Source: Choristoneura fumiferana
Taxonomy: Eukaryota > Arthropoda > Insecta > Lepidoptera > Tortricidae
Length of the DNA stretch: 64,000 nucleotides
NCBI RefSeq assembly: GCF_025370935.1
Contig: NC_133481.1
Location: 8,913,708 to 8,977,707, forward strand
Direction of reading: 5' to 3'
How positions within the stretch are numbered: position 1 is the first letter of the stretch; each line of letters begins with the position of its first letter. Positions 29,851 through 41,449 of this stretch are shown piece by piece. The translations under genes were made by a program, and so were the position numbers. Under the pieces are notes generated by a model that did no database searches, was not told the DNA's origin, and worked only from the letters and a program-made list of their open reading frames with translations.

Positions 29851-30522
29851 GATTACGTATCATTATAACTATAAATTTTTCTAGGTAAAAACTTTGCTTT
29901 GTCCTTTCCAGAGTCTTAAACTATCTCCATACTAAATTTAATCTAAACTGGTTCAGTGACTTAAGACTGAAGAGGTAACAGACAGACGGGCAGAGTAACT
30001 TTTTCATTTGCATGTAATATTAATTAAGTATCGATGCAATTTTTGGATAGGTACTAGTTTTGGTAATGCCAACAATATTCAGATTTTCTCAAAAATATAA
30101 GAGAAATATCGCAAGCACTTTTTGACGAAAAACAAATCGACGAACTCAACTTTTCTGTGGGTTTTTACCCAAAGCCATCAACCTTATTTCAAAGTAAAAT
30201 AATCATGGAAATCTTGCCGTGAGATATATTTTTTTTGTAGTCAAGTTGAATTCGAATTCGTTTTATAAGGATCAAAAACACTTAATTTAAAAATTACTTC
30301 GTACAGATAAAGTCTTCTAATTAAAACCGCTACGAGCACGCCATGCTACGAAGAAGCTACGGTTGTCGCAGCGTAGAACTAAAACCGCAGATACTGACTG
30401 CTACAGCGGCGTAGCAAGCGCTATCTTATGAACTAGCTCTTGTCTGCGACTTCGTCTGCCAAACATTTGTTCATATGTGGATTAGTAAATATATTATATA
30501 TTTAACGCTTTCAGTGTCTTTT
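29851..30522. other. No recognisable gene
   Basis: Possible old repeat debris near 30315-30470 (ctacgaagaagctacgg, tctgcgacttcgtctgc). No ORF or RNA gene. Confidence 0.4.
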
Positions 30523-31118
30523 TAGGGTTCCGGAGCCAAAATGGCAAAAACGGAACCCTTATAGTTTCGCCATGTCTGTCTGTCTGTCTGTCCGTCCGCG
30601 GCTTTGCTCAGGGACTATCAATGCTAGAAAGCTGTAATTTTGCACGGATATATATGTAAACTATGCCGATAAAATGGTAAAATAAAAAATTACGTAAAGT
30701 GGGGGTGATTTTTTTTGTCATCTAACCCTATAGTGTGGGGTACCGTTGGATAGGTCTTTTAAAATTGTTAGGGGCTTGCTATGAGAATTTTTCGATTCAG
30801 TGATTTGTGTGCGAAATATTCAACTTTAAAGTTCAAATTTTCAATAAAATCGAGCGTCCCCCCCCCCCTCTAAAATATAAACCTGGTGGAAAAATTAAAA
30901 AAAAAAACAGGATGGTAGTAAGTTTATCAATCTTTCAAGGAAAATTATAACGGCTAAGTTTGCTTGAGAATTATTAGTAGTTTAAGAGTAAATAGCAGCC
31001 TAAGGTATAAAATATAACAAAATACGAAATCCTTAGAAAAATATTACTTAATTGTTTTGTAATAGCTACGGAACCCTATTTCAGACGTGTCCGAAACGCT
31101 CTTAGCCGGTTTTTTAAA
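30523..31118 (+). mobile_element. GGGTTCCG-family element, ~0.6 kb
   Basis: Starts with the hairpin AGGGTTCCGG...CGGAACCCT and (TGTC)n. Conserved blocks follow (tttgctcagggactatcaat, atgccgataaaatgg, ttggataggtctttt, a poly-C run), and it ends near 'tacggaaccctatttcagac...cttagccggtttt'. Non-coding. Same order in inverse sense at 36421-37059. Confidence 0.75.
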
Positions 31119-31626
31119 CACATTATAACCGTTTTGCTAGCTTTCGTTCAGAGCCATAAATTTATATCGGTTTCTCCAGTAAGAACTTTAAAATGTAGCT
31201 AATATAAATTTGCTGCGCTACTTTTACTTTGAATCACTTACATGTCGCTGAGCCAAATTTAAAAAAAATCCCGGCAGTGTATGCGTAAAAATATAAATCC
31301 AAGAAATTAAACGCATACATTTAGGTGCACCATCAGCCAAAAATGTGGTCTACCACCCTAAAGTTGATAATAGTTTGCATTGCATGTCACAAAACAATAA
31401 TGCCAATAGACGTGTCTGTCAACTTGAAAGTTCAACTTTAGGGACATATGATAGGAACTTGTTTAAAAATTGATAGACTACTTATTTGGCTGATGATACA
31501 TACCAAGGAACCGAAAGCAGTTACAGAGATGTATTTACAAACACATAGCATGTATGTGTAATATCTAATAACTACCCAATATTGGGCGAAAATTAAAAAA
31601 AACGGCCAAGAGCGTGCCATACATGC

Positions 31627-32206
31627 CTAGGATTGGGTTCCGTAGCCATTAAAACACTTACTACAGTCTTAAAATCTATTACCAGAAAAAGAGCGTATCT
31701 TCACGGCACTTACGTCCTTTTGTTGAGAAGCGCAGTTTTTCGGCAATAACTCAAAAACGGTAGATCTGATCATGTTGAAACCAATTTTCGTTGAAAGTAT
31801 CTATTAAGCGTTACCTTTCTATATTTTATGCATACAATTTTTGCTACTTTGGGAACGATTATTTCCGGAAATCTTCACTTAGTCAAATTTTTTTTTGAAA
31901 AACCTTAATATCTTTTCAAAAGAGCTGTCGATCTATGTGCCACACGTTGATCCGAGTAAAAAATGTTTTTGTTCAATTTCTGTTACGTGTATAGATAGGC
32001 ACCCCCTATAAATATGTATTTTTGTAATTTAACTACAAAACTAAATAGCGGCTTTGACAAGACATCTGTACTCCAAATTTCATTGATATACATCTTCTAG
32101 TTTTCGAGTAAAATGGCTGTGAATACGGACGGACAGACAGACAGACAGACGGACTTGACGAAACTATAAGGGTTCTGTTTTGCCATTTGGCTCCGGACCA
32201 CTAAAA
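31627..32206 (+). mobile_element. Variant GGGTTCCG-family element
   Basis: Begins TTGGGTTCCGTAGCC and ends with (GACA)n, 'cgaaactataagggttctg' and 'ggctccggaccac'. The interior differs from the 30523 copy (tttttcggcaataactcaaaaacg...), so it is a separate subfamily sharing the ends. Confidence 0.6.
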
Positions 32207-32649
32207 ACAATGCAAATCGTTGAGATACATACAAAGGCGAATTTACCCCTTTAAGGGTTACTAGCAAAACATTGAGTGGGTTTAATGTCAAAAATAATAA
32301 AAGCTACAATACAATCCAAACTTTTTACCACATTTTTTCCTTTTCAATTTGTTTTAGTTTTCTTTTCTCTACCTAACAAGGACGTGATCAAAATTAAAAT
32401 TATACGAAAGTGACTAATAAAATTTTACCGCGACCTTGGCCGTTGACCTTTAAAGTTAGATTACGATGTTAACGTCAGTAAAATTATCACTCGCGTGCTC
32501 CTCGCTCACCGACGCACCGTCCGTATTGTTATTAAAATTATGGAAAAACTAACTCTTGCCCACGATTTCGTATACAAAGAATGTGTTTGTCGCGTGCTAA
32601 CGGGAACATAACAACTTTCCGGAAATAAAACTGTCCTATATCCTTCTCA

Positions 32650-32745
32650 AAGTCGGTTGAGTAGTATCAAGTATCGGTTGAGTTTAGAATGAAAGCGTAA
32701 AAAAACAAATAAACAAAAATACTCACCTTCGCATTTATAATATTA
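32650..32745 (-). repeat. Helitron-like repeat fragment, minus
   Basis: 'aatgaaagcgtaaaaaaacaaa...ctcaccttcgcatttataatattagga' is the minus-strand 5' portion of the 4976-5170 family. The rest of 32207-33514 shows no gene. Confidence 0.5.
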
Positions 32746-33514
32746 GGAATGTGTAGCCACGGAACGAATAAATTGAGAATATAAAGTCACCTTCATGCTA
32801 AGTAACCTTTCGTTTCATAGATCTGTGAATAAAATTATCATTATTGCAAACCTGTGGAGTTGCAGTTGCCAAAATTATTACATACATCAAGTGATTCACT
32901 TGCTTGTTTGCTGAAGTGTTGATTGATGCACAACGTCATAACTATAATAAATTTATCTGAAATACGTACTTAAATTGTGTATAGCTATTAAGAGTTTATA
33001 TACATGAACTGGCTCGGATATATCTTAAGCCCATAAAGCTACATCTTCGTATATTTAGCAGAAGTGTTACCGGTGTTTAGCTTGACATTTTATAGCCGGG
33101 GCATGGGGCAAAAGTAGGTCGTTATCACTCTTACTTGTTGCTTTGTTCCTTTTATCCCCAGAATACGATTCTATATAAAATTCCCGTTTATTTACTCCCC
33201 TGTCGTATTTTACATGTAAATATGAAGGGTGTGATAAAGGAGAATACGCGTGTTGAAGATAATAAAACTGTACGATGAGGAACAGATAGAAGACTGAGGT
33301 TTGCAGGGGATATTAACATTCATATCAAACTAAAATCATGTAGTGTGGTTGCCAATAGGAGCAAAATTAATTTTTAAAAGACTTAAAAAAGGTGATTAAT
33401 ATGAATGCGGAGTTATTTATACTATGCGCGATATCTACGGCGCTAGCTTCGATCAACATAATACGGCGCTAAGAGAAAATTTCATTTTTTATCATTTTGT
33501 TAGATATAATATTT

Positions 33515-33614
33515 NNNNNNNNNNNNNNNNNNNNNNNNNNNNNNNNNNNNNNNNNNNNNNNNNNNNNNNNNNNNNNNNNNNNNNNNNNNNNNNNNNNNNN
33601 NNNNNNNNNNNNNN
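33515..33614. other. Assembly gap (100 N)
   Basis: A run of 100 N; frames drawn across it are meaningless. The flanks 33420-33514 and 33615-34128 have no recognisable gene. Confidence 1.
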
Positions 33615-34128
33615 TGCCGAAATATCGAGCTTCTCTAAAAGGTACGCAGATTTTAAGAGCGTTTATACCTGCTGAACTGGCAACGTTGCATTTTGTTAGT
33701 TTTTCTCGATTTTCCATAGAAATTGAATGAAAATTAAAAATGTTGTCTGATAGAACAGTTCTTAACCTTCGTCTAACACTAGGCAATCAGGTGTAAACAG
33801 CCACAAACAAAGAAGTTTCTACATATTTTTTAATAATTTTTATTTTATATAAAACTAAAAATCAATCGAATCAATCAAAATAAATCAATAAGACTAAAAA
33901 TTTATGATTATATAGTAATGCATAAAAGGTACCATAGTAACTGAACAATTGTTTCCACTGTTGCAATAGCAATGAAATATCATTTCCTCGCCGTTGAAGT
34001 GAAAGGCAGAGTGTAAAACTCGAGCATTAAACCCTTTTTCCCCTCGACGTGTCTATCCACCCTCGCCGTACACGGCTCAGGTAAAATGGCTCGTTTTATG
34101 CTCTGGTTGTACAATCTACTTATTAGCG

Positions 34129-34308
34129 TTTTTTTTTATTCCACTGGATGGCAAACGGGCAAGTTGGTCTCCTCTGATGGTAAGAGATCACCACCGCCCA
34201 TAGACACCTGCAAAACCAGAGGGATTGCAAATTCAAGTGCCACTAATTTCACCGGCTGTCTTACTCTCCACGCCGAAACACAACAGTGCAACAGTGCTGC
34301 TGCTTAAG
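34129..34308 (-). repeat. LINE 3' end, minus
   Basis: The poly-T at 34129-34138 is the reverse of an A tail, followed by 'ccactggatggcaaacgggc', 'gtaagagatcaccaccgccc' and 'accggctgtcttactctcca'. Same family as 58091-58370. Confidence 0.7.
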
Positions 34309-36013
34309 AGCTAACAAGCACGCTAGCAAAAACTTTCCTATTTATAACATTAGTAGGATGTGAGCTTTTGAAACTGTAGCTTGTCCGTACCTACTACTGC
34401 TAGTACCGAGATACCGAGAAGCAAGTAGAGTAGCGAGGATCGGCGCAACGACCGATCTTATGACACGCCACCCGATGCTAACGACTTAATCGCCCGCACG
34501 CCGCCGCAAACATCGCGACTTACGCCTGACACTAACATGTCCTGCCGACTAATTTGCCCACTAATGCATACCTACAACTACATATTGTAAGTAGAAGATT
34601 TGTCTTGAGTAAATACCTTATTTTAGCAAGAAACCTGCGCGTGTTTTGTACGACTCTCTTTGTGTTCATGTTGTTGAAGTTATGACTCATCAAAGTAGAA
34701 CACTATTATAATCGTTAAAGCGAAGTAAAAATTCACATAATGCTCGGCCTAGAAAGCCGTCCTTCCGTAAGACAGCCGCGGGGAGGCCGGGCGCCGCCGG
34801 AAGGCAGCAATGTTAGAGAAAACCTCCATCTAGACCTTTTTGCTCAGTCTAAAAGACTGCTGGTACCATCGAAGCTTAATTACACTTCGGTTATTAGTCT
34901 TTGATTCCACAGTTTATTTTTCATAATGATTGTCAATTATTGATAAATTGAATGTGTAATCCTGTTTTTGTTTATTTGGACAAATCAAACTAAGACAGCA
35001 TTACAGGACTTTGTTATCTAGGGATGGAGAGTTTGCAAGATCTTGAGCTATTAATACTTTTGTGGCCTAATCACCTAGTTGCGATTTTGTCAAAAACCGT
35101 CTTTAATGATATATAGGTCTCCAACGGGTCTTTATATTCACGGGACCGCGGGCTCCAGCCCAAAGAGCTCTTATGCAGGCATAACCTTCCGTTCCGCCTT
35201 AGATAACAACTCAGCGGCCACGATTCCCAGAAGCGGGCGTCCGTTACACTGACTCACGCACCCGCACTTTGCGGCACACTTTTACTCATCGCAGCATCAC
35301 TCTCCATTGAGACACTCTCCCTATTCATATATTTGCAGTGGGCGTGCATATTTCAAACGTAAACCTTGTCACGAATGTTAATTACATTTCGTAAACTTTT
35401 TTGCATTTAAAAGCGTCTTTCCTTTGAGGTTAAATGATCCATGGAGAGTTCAGGTCAAGTAAACACGCCAAGCCGGCACCACACCTGCGCAAACGGCCCT
35501 ATATGAATCACTCATCAAAAACAACTCTAAATGTATTGTAATCAAGATGTTCGACATGGTGATCGATGAAAGAAGTATATATGCGCCGCATTCAAGCGAT
35601 GACATTAACTCATCTGAAGATAATCGCATGCCGTTTTCTGTTTGCTAAGTATTATGCTATAAAGTATGTTAATGCAGCTCATTGTTAACTTCAATATGAC
35701 TCATTATTCCTATCTTCGAATGAACAACATAATCGCGCCGGCTACACCCTCGTGCCAGTAGCAAATGCCAGGAGTGCCTGCCATAACTTATTCAGGCAAT
35801 CTCCATCTACATAAAAGAGTCGCGCAATGAGCTTATACAATTTTCATACCCAATAATGAAAGTACGGGTATGCAAAGGACTTTCCATATTTACCAATGTA
35901 TAGGCACTTTGATAAAATTGCGAGAGTATAAAACAAATTGAGAGCATCAAACTCTATTAACCATACTAACATGTATTGTAAGTACTTTAAATATGAAAGT
36001 GAATCTTTCTGTT
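34309..36013. other. No recognisable gene
   Basis: A GC-rich patch at 34745-34815 (cagccgcggggaggccggg) stands out against AT-rich surroundings, but I recognise no RNA family or ORF there. Confidence 0.4.
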
Positions 36014-36014
36014 T

Positions 36015-36400
36015 TTAGGGTTCCGTAGCCAAAATGGCAAAAACGGAAGCCCTAGTTTCGCCATGTCTGTCTGTCTGTCTGTCCGTCCGCGGCTTTGCTC
36101 AGGGACTATCAATGCTAGAACGCTGTAACTTTGCACGAATGTATAATGTAAACTATGCCGACAAAATGGCACAATAAAATTAAAAAAAAAAATTTTTTTT
36201 TAGAGTACCTACCTCCCATAGACGTAAGGCGGACGTGATTTTTTTTCCTCATCTAACCTTGTAGTGTAAGGAAGGAAGGTATCCTTTAGGCGGGCCAGGA
36301 CAGATTCGTATTAACGTTGGATAGGTCTTTTAAAACCTTTTTTTGTTCTTTGTTGCAAATAAATTGCTGAACTCGTTTTACGGTTCTATTAATAGATGTT
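36015..36400 (+). mobile_element. GGGTTCCG-family element, 5' part
   Basis: Starts GGGTTCCGTAGCCAAAATGG with (TGTC)n and 'tttgctcagggactatcaat', and decays after 'ttggataggtctttt'. It lies head to head with the next copy. Confidence 0.7.
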
Positions 36401-36420
36401 ATAGTGGTAAATAGTCATAA

Positions 36421-36973
36421 ACAGCCAAGAGCGTGTCGGACACACCCAAAATAGGATTCCAGACATTACAAAAACATTAAGTAATATTTTTCTAAGGATT
36501 TCGTATTTTATACGGAATCTTCCAAGTTTAGGTATATTTTATACCTTAGGCTGCTATTTACTCATAAACTACTAATAATTCACAAGCAAACTTAGCCTTT
36601 TATAAGTTTTTCTTGAAAGTTTTTGTTATATTTACTACCATCCTGAATTTTTTCATTTTTCCCCCCCCCGGTTTAGATTTTAGAGGGGGGGGGGACGCTC
36701 GATTTTAATGAAAATTTGCACTTTAAAGTTAAATATTTCGCAAACAAATCACTGAATCGAAAAATCGTCTTAGGAAACCCCTAATGGTTTTAAAAGACCT
36801 ATCCAACACTCACACTAACGAAAAAAAAAATCACCCCCCCTTTACGTCTATGGGAGGTACCCTAAAAAAATTTTTTTGAATTTTTAATTGTACCATTTTG
36901 TCGGCATAGTTTACCTTCATATCCGTGCAAAATTACAGCTTTCTAGCATTGATAGTCCCTGAGCAAAGCCGCG

Positions 36974-37009
<36 letters not shown>

Positions 37010-37059
37010 TGGCGAAACTAAGGGTTCCGTTTTTGCCATTTTGGCTCCAGAACCCTAAA
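36421..37059 (-). mobile_element. GGGTTCCG-family element, inverse copy
   Basis: The reverse complement of the 30523-31118 layout: 'agagcgtgtcggac', 'ttaagtaatatttttctaagg', poly-C/poly-G, 'ttgatagtccctgagcaaag', (GACA)n and the terminal hairpin ending ...AACCCTAAAA. Confidence 0.75.
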
Positions 37060-39383
37060 AATGGTACGAGGTACAATACGGCCTTTATTATTTTCCTAAA
37101 TTGATCAAAACATAGCAATAACAACATTCAGATATAATGAGTCATTATAATAATAATAACCAGTAGCGACGTTAGCAGCCGTTTGTTTTCGCTGTTGTGG
37201 CAGCGCGGTGCTACAGTAGCTTAATTAAAACTTGTACCTTGTACCCTTTTGTGCCAAAACAGAGTGTTATTAAGTAAATAGTTTGTTGATTTGTCGCGCC
37301 GCGTCGAGGCCGCGGTGCCGAAGCAATTAGGACTATTAGGTATCCGCCGGAAGCGTCTGGTTTTCCTCGCCTTGTTAGCGGGATGATGGCCTCTCGGACA
37401 CCCGATAAGCATCGAGGAGGCTATAGGAGGAAAATGATAATAAATGTCCAGTGCGCGCTGAAGGTTCCAAAATTAGTAGTAGCACTATTTTTTTTACTGT
37501 GAATGTCTCCGGGATGCGGCAAAAGATATTTTGATTATGAATACGCATTTATCTTTTACCCATTTGCAGTAGTCCGATTGACTTGAAATTTGGTTTTATT
37601 TTATAGGTATCAATAACTCGATAACTGTTGATTTATACAAGCGTTAGGTACTCTAACAAGTAACCTAAGGTTTTTTAGTTTAGTTCATTCAATTGGCATT
37701 GGTCTCAAAAAAACAATGTTTAGTTTTATGTATATTTTTTTTCATAAAATAGGCGAATTTAAGAGACTTATTTGACGGATTTTGATTTTAGTTGCGTTTT
37801 AAGTTTGTTACCCTATTTAGAAGTTACCGGAATTATAGCTACATAACCATATTTGCCATGGCGTTAAAAACTACTTTTTTCGTTGCCCATCACAATTATT
37901 TTAAAAAACGTAGTGTCTTCTGTCACCTGGCAGTGTTAGAATTAGGCGGATTAGTTATAATAATATATAACGTTTATTTACGATGAAAGTCAAACAAAGG
38001 TCAAATGTTATTTTGCATATACATATACACAATCAATTAGTATTTTTTTACAAAAATGTTATAAAATTATTTAATAAAGCTATTCCTCGAAATGGTTTTG
38101 GAATTAGACCACATTGTAAAAAAAGAGATGAATACCAATTACGATCAACATAAAAGTTGTGTACAAAAATATATTTTTCGCAATAACTTAATCCATTCAT
38201 GGAAATACATCCATTTAACGTATAATTTAAAGTAGTGTTTGGCTGTCTCTGAACCTCCGGCTCGGTTATCTCTATGGTAGTAATGATTGAGCTCAACGAT
38301 GATAGAAAGAAGTTTTCCTCTAATTCAATAATGGAGCAGTTTCCTCCAATAATATTATTTCGGCCGAGATCGAACGCCGACTTCGGAGGCGTAATTACAT
38401 CAGGCGTAACTTCTGGCGCTCAAGTCAAACGGAGAAACTAAAGTAGTCGTTTTGTTTTATGGACTCCTTTCCTTTTTTATGATCGGCTGAAATTATAGCT
38501 GCGTATTTATTTGTTTTCCCACAAGACTAAGGTAAGTTGAATGTTATTTACCAGGTGTCTTAAAATTTATCAGAAATCTTTTAGAATGGAGTGGGATACC
38601 TACTTCTGACGCAAAAAGATATTATTAATTCTGGTAGACAAATGTGTTCATATTGATCGGCGTTTAAAAATTTACAGCGTCATAGACGTAACATTTTGAA
38701 TCACAAAATCCGATGCAAAACCTTTACATGAGTGCTTCGTCAAGCTGACCCAAATTTTTGCTGGATTATTCTGGATTAATTTTAAAACGCTTTGTACCTA
38801 TTACAATAAGCGGTACCCGACTTGTACCGTCCCGTTCATTGTCGCCACACAAATACATTCCGTGAAAGCTTGAAATACGTTACATCCAAAATTTGAAACA
38901 ATCTTCCGCCTCTTCTGCTCTCCACACGCGCTATGTTGATTGCAATGTTTGTATAGTAGATATAAACATTTTATTGTACAACAAAACATACAAAACATAC
39001 ATAAGAAGTAAAAAATAATTTCACTGACAATAAGATTATATGACATGTACAAAAACGAACTTTCCTTTACAGAATTTCTAACAGTCAGCTCTTATTGTGA
39101 AAGTGCTATATTTTTTGTGTCAAATAGGACATGTTTTTTATTAATATTTTGGCAGCACCTGAAAATCAGCGCTGTGCTTCCGTACCTCAGCATTGCTGAG
39201 TTGTCAGCTTTTCGGCACTACATATATTAGTACATTACTGCAGAGGCCATGAAGTAAGGATTGATGGACGAGTTCGGGGTAGACGGCCGAGTCGTAGACG
39301 AGGCCGGATAAAAACGAGATCCAGCAATCCCTGTTCTGGCCGAGGCTTGTATAGTGCTTTTCTCAAACAATGTGAGGAAATAT
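37060..39383. other. No recognisable gene
   Basis: Open frames here (for example minus 38048-38296, 82 codons) have no motif I know and no splice-supported extension. The stretch 39240-39350 before the satellite is GC-richer but unassigned. Confidence 0.4.
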
Positions 39384-40391
39384 TTCATCCATCCATCCGT
39401 CCGTCCGTCCGTCCTTCCATCCATCCGTCCTTCCATCCGTCCGTCCGTCCATCCATCCATCCATCCAACCATCCATCCATACGTCCGTCCGTCCGTCCGT
39501 CCGTCCTTCCGTCCATCCGTCCGTCCGTCCATCCGTCCGTCCGTCCGTCCGTCCGTCCGTCCTTCCGTCCATCCGTCCATCCGTCCGTCCGTCCGTCCTT
39601 CCGTCCATCCGTCCGTCCGTCCATCAGTCCGTCCGTCCGTCCGTCCATCCATCCGTCCATCCATCCGTCCATCCATCCGTCCTTCCATACGTCCATCCAT
39701 CCATCCGTCCATCCATCCGTCCATCCATCCATCCATCCATCCATCCGTCCGTCCTTCCGTTCCGTCCATCCATCCATCCATCCATCCGTCCGTCCATCCA
39801 TCCGTCCTTCCATCCATCCATCCATCCATCCATCCGTCCGTCCGTCCGTCCGTCCGTCCTTCCGTCCATCCGTCCGTCCGTCCATCAGTCCATCCGTCCA
39901 TCCGTCCATTCATCCGTCCATCCATCGTCCATCCATCCATCCGTCCGTCCGTCGCCCATCAGTCCGTCCGTCTTCCGTCCGTCCATCCTTCCGTCCGTCC
40001 ATCCATCCGTCTTCCATCCATCCGTCCTTCCATCCATCCATCATCCATCCATCCATCCGTCCGTCCGTCCGTCCGTCCGTCCTTCCGTCCATCCGTCCGT
40101 CCGTCCATCAGTCCGTCCGTCCGTCCTTCCGTCCATCCGTCCGTCCGTCCATCAGTCCATCCGTCCATCCGTCCATTCATCCGTCCATCCATCCGTCCAT
40201 CCATCCATCCGTCCGTCCGTCCGCCCATCAGTCCGTCCGTCCTTCCGTCCGTCCATCCTTCCGTCCGTCCATCCATCCGTCCTTCCATCCGTCCATCCAT
40301 CCGTCCATCCATCCACCCACTATCCATCCGTCCATCCATCCGTCCATCCATCCACCCACTATCCATCCGTCCGTCCATCCGTCCGTCCATC
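39384..40391. repeat. (CCGT/CCAT/CCTT)n satellite, left part
   Basis: Tetranucleotide units are organised in longer repeats, such as blocks ending 'ccgtccgtccatcagtcc' that recur here and at 46048-46343. A 4-bp period with no T-A-A/T-A-G/T-G-A keeps many frames open on both strands (HPSVRPSI, MDGRTDGW), so these frames are not genes. It is interrupted by the LTR element starting at 40392. Confidence 0.95.
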
Positions 40392-40559
40392 TGTAGTGTT
40401 TGTGTATATAAGCTATAACAAGGATGACTAGTCTCGGGTTCGCGGGTAGTGGGGAAACAGTTACGTGAGAGCCGTTGGCGAGTGCGGACGTGTTTACCCT
40501 GGCTACTGGTGACGTAACGAGCCATATATATATGTTTCCCTGTTTGTGTGAGTACTACA
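40392..40559 (+). repeat. 5' LTR of satellite-embedded element
   Basis: TG...CA ends with 6-bp inverted termini. A TATATAAG TATA-box candidate lies at 40405-40412, unusually near the LTR start. Confidence 0.9.
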
Positions 40560-40561
40560 TG

Positions 40562-40575
40562 TGGCGACGAGGATA
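40562..40575 (+). promoter_or_regulatory. Candidate primer-binding site
   Basis: TGGCGACGAGGATA starts two bases after the LTR and has the expected TGG opening. I cannot name the matching tRNA with confidence. Confidence 0.6.
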
Positions 40576-41449
40576 AAGATAAGTAAACAAAAATAATAAT
40601 TACAAAATAATAAATGTTCATTACACATAATTTCGCAAATAAATGAGGGTATCTCAACATTCAACAATACTTGTTTACAACAAGAATACACTAATTTAAT
40701 AAAATAATGATATTCAAATTATACATGCGGTAGGTAATCACCGTTACGTATGAAAACAAAGAAATGTCAGAATCGACAAATCTTTCGAAACAATAATAAT
40801 TAGTCCTAAATTTACGAACATTACAATTTTAATTGAATCTTGCAACTGCCGAGCGGCTCAGATTGGGACGGTCAAGCAACCAGTTCTATTTCGAGAAAAA
40901 CACGATTATTTATTATTTTATCCAAAAGGTTCGATATCCTTCCTAATTATTTTGCTTTCCATATTATGATACTTAAATAAAGACAAATAGGTTAGCGAAC
41001 AAGCATACAATGAAATCAATTGAATAGTTACTTTTTCCCCTAATGAAACGATTGTTTTACACGTCGAAGGAATATGCCAAAACCAATGGATTTGAGTATT
41101 GTTTGGTATCCAATGGCAAGATATTTCTACGTAAGCAAGATGGCGCTGGGGTAATTCCCATCAGGAGTGAGCAGGATGTGCAGAACTTGTATAAATCAAA
41201 CAATGATAAGTGACTAGCCTTTATTCTGCTTTGTTTACTTTTTTGGCAACATTTATGGGGTGTTAAAACTATCCTGGTATTACCTGTTGATTTTCTCATG
41301 GTTTCTTTATTGGGTGAAGATGATAATTGTTCTTATATTGCTGATGATAATTTTCCAAGGTATACAACCAAATTGCAATGTTTAATTATTAACCTTACTT
41401 ATTCTTAATATAGATGTATCTCATTATGTAAATTAATATCTCACGTCTC

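Noticed and set aside
33424..33786. Three short frames around 33515-33614
   Set aside because: They exist only because the 100-N gap contains no stops.
34745..34815. GC-rich patch as a structured non-coding RNA
   Set aside because: No recognised family, promoter or conserved box; not enough to call.
39227..40418. Long open frames of HPSVRPSI or MDGRTDGW type on both strands (up to 354 codons)
   Set aside because: Produced by a stop-free tetranucleotide satellite; open in several frames on both strands, with no start context or domain.
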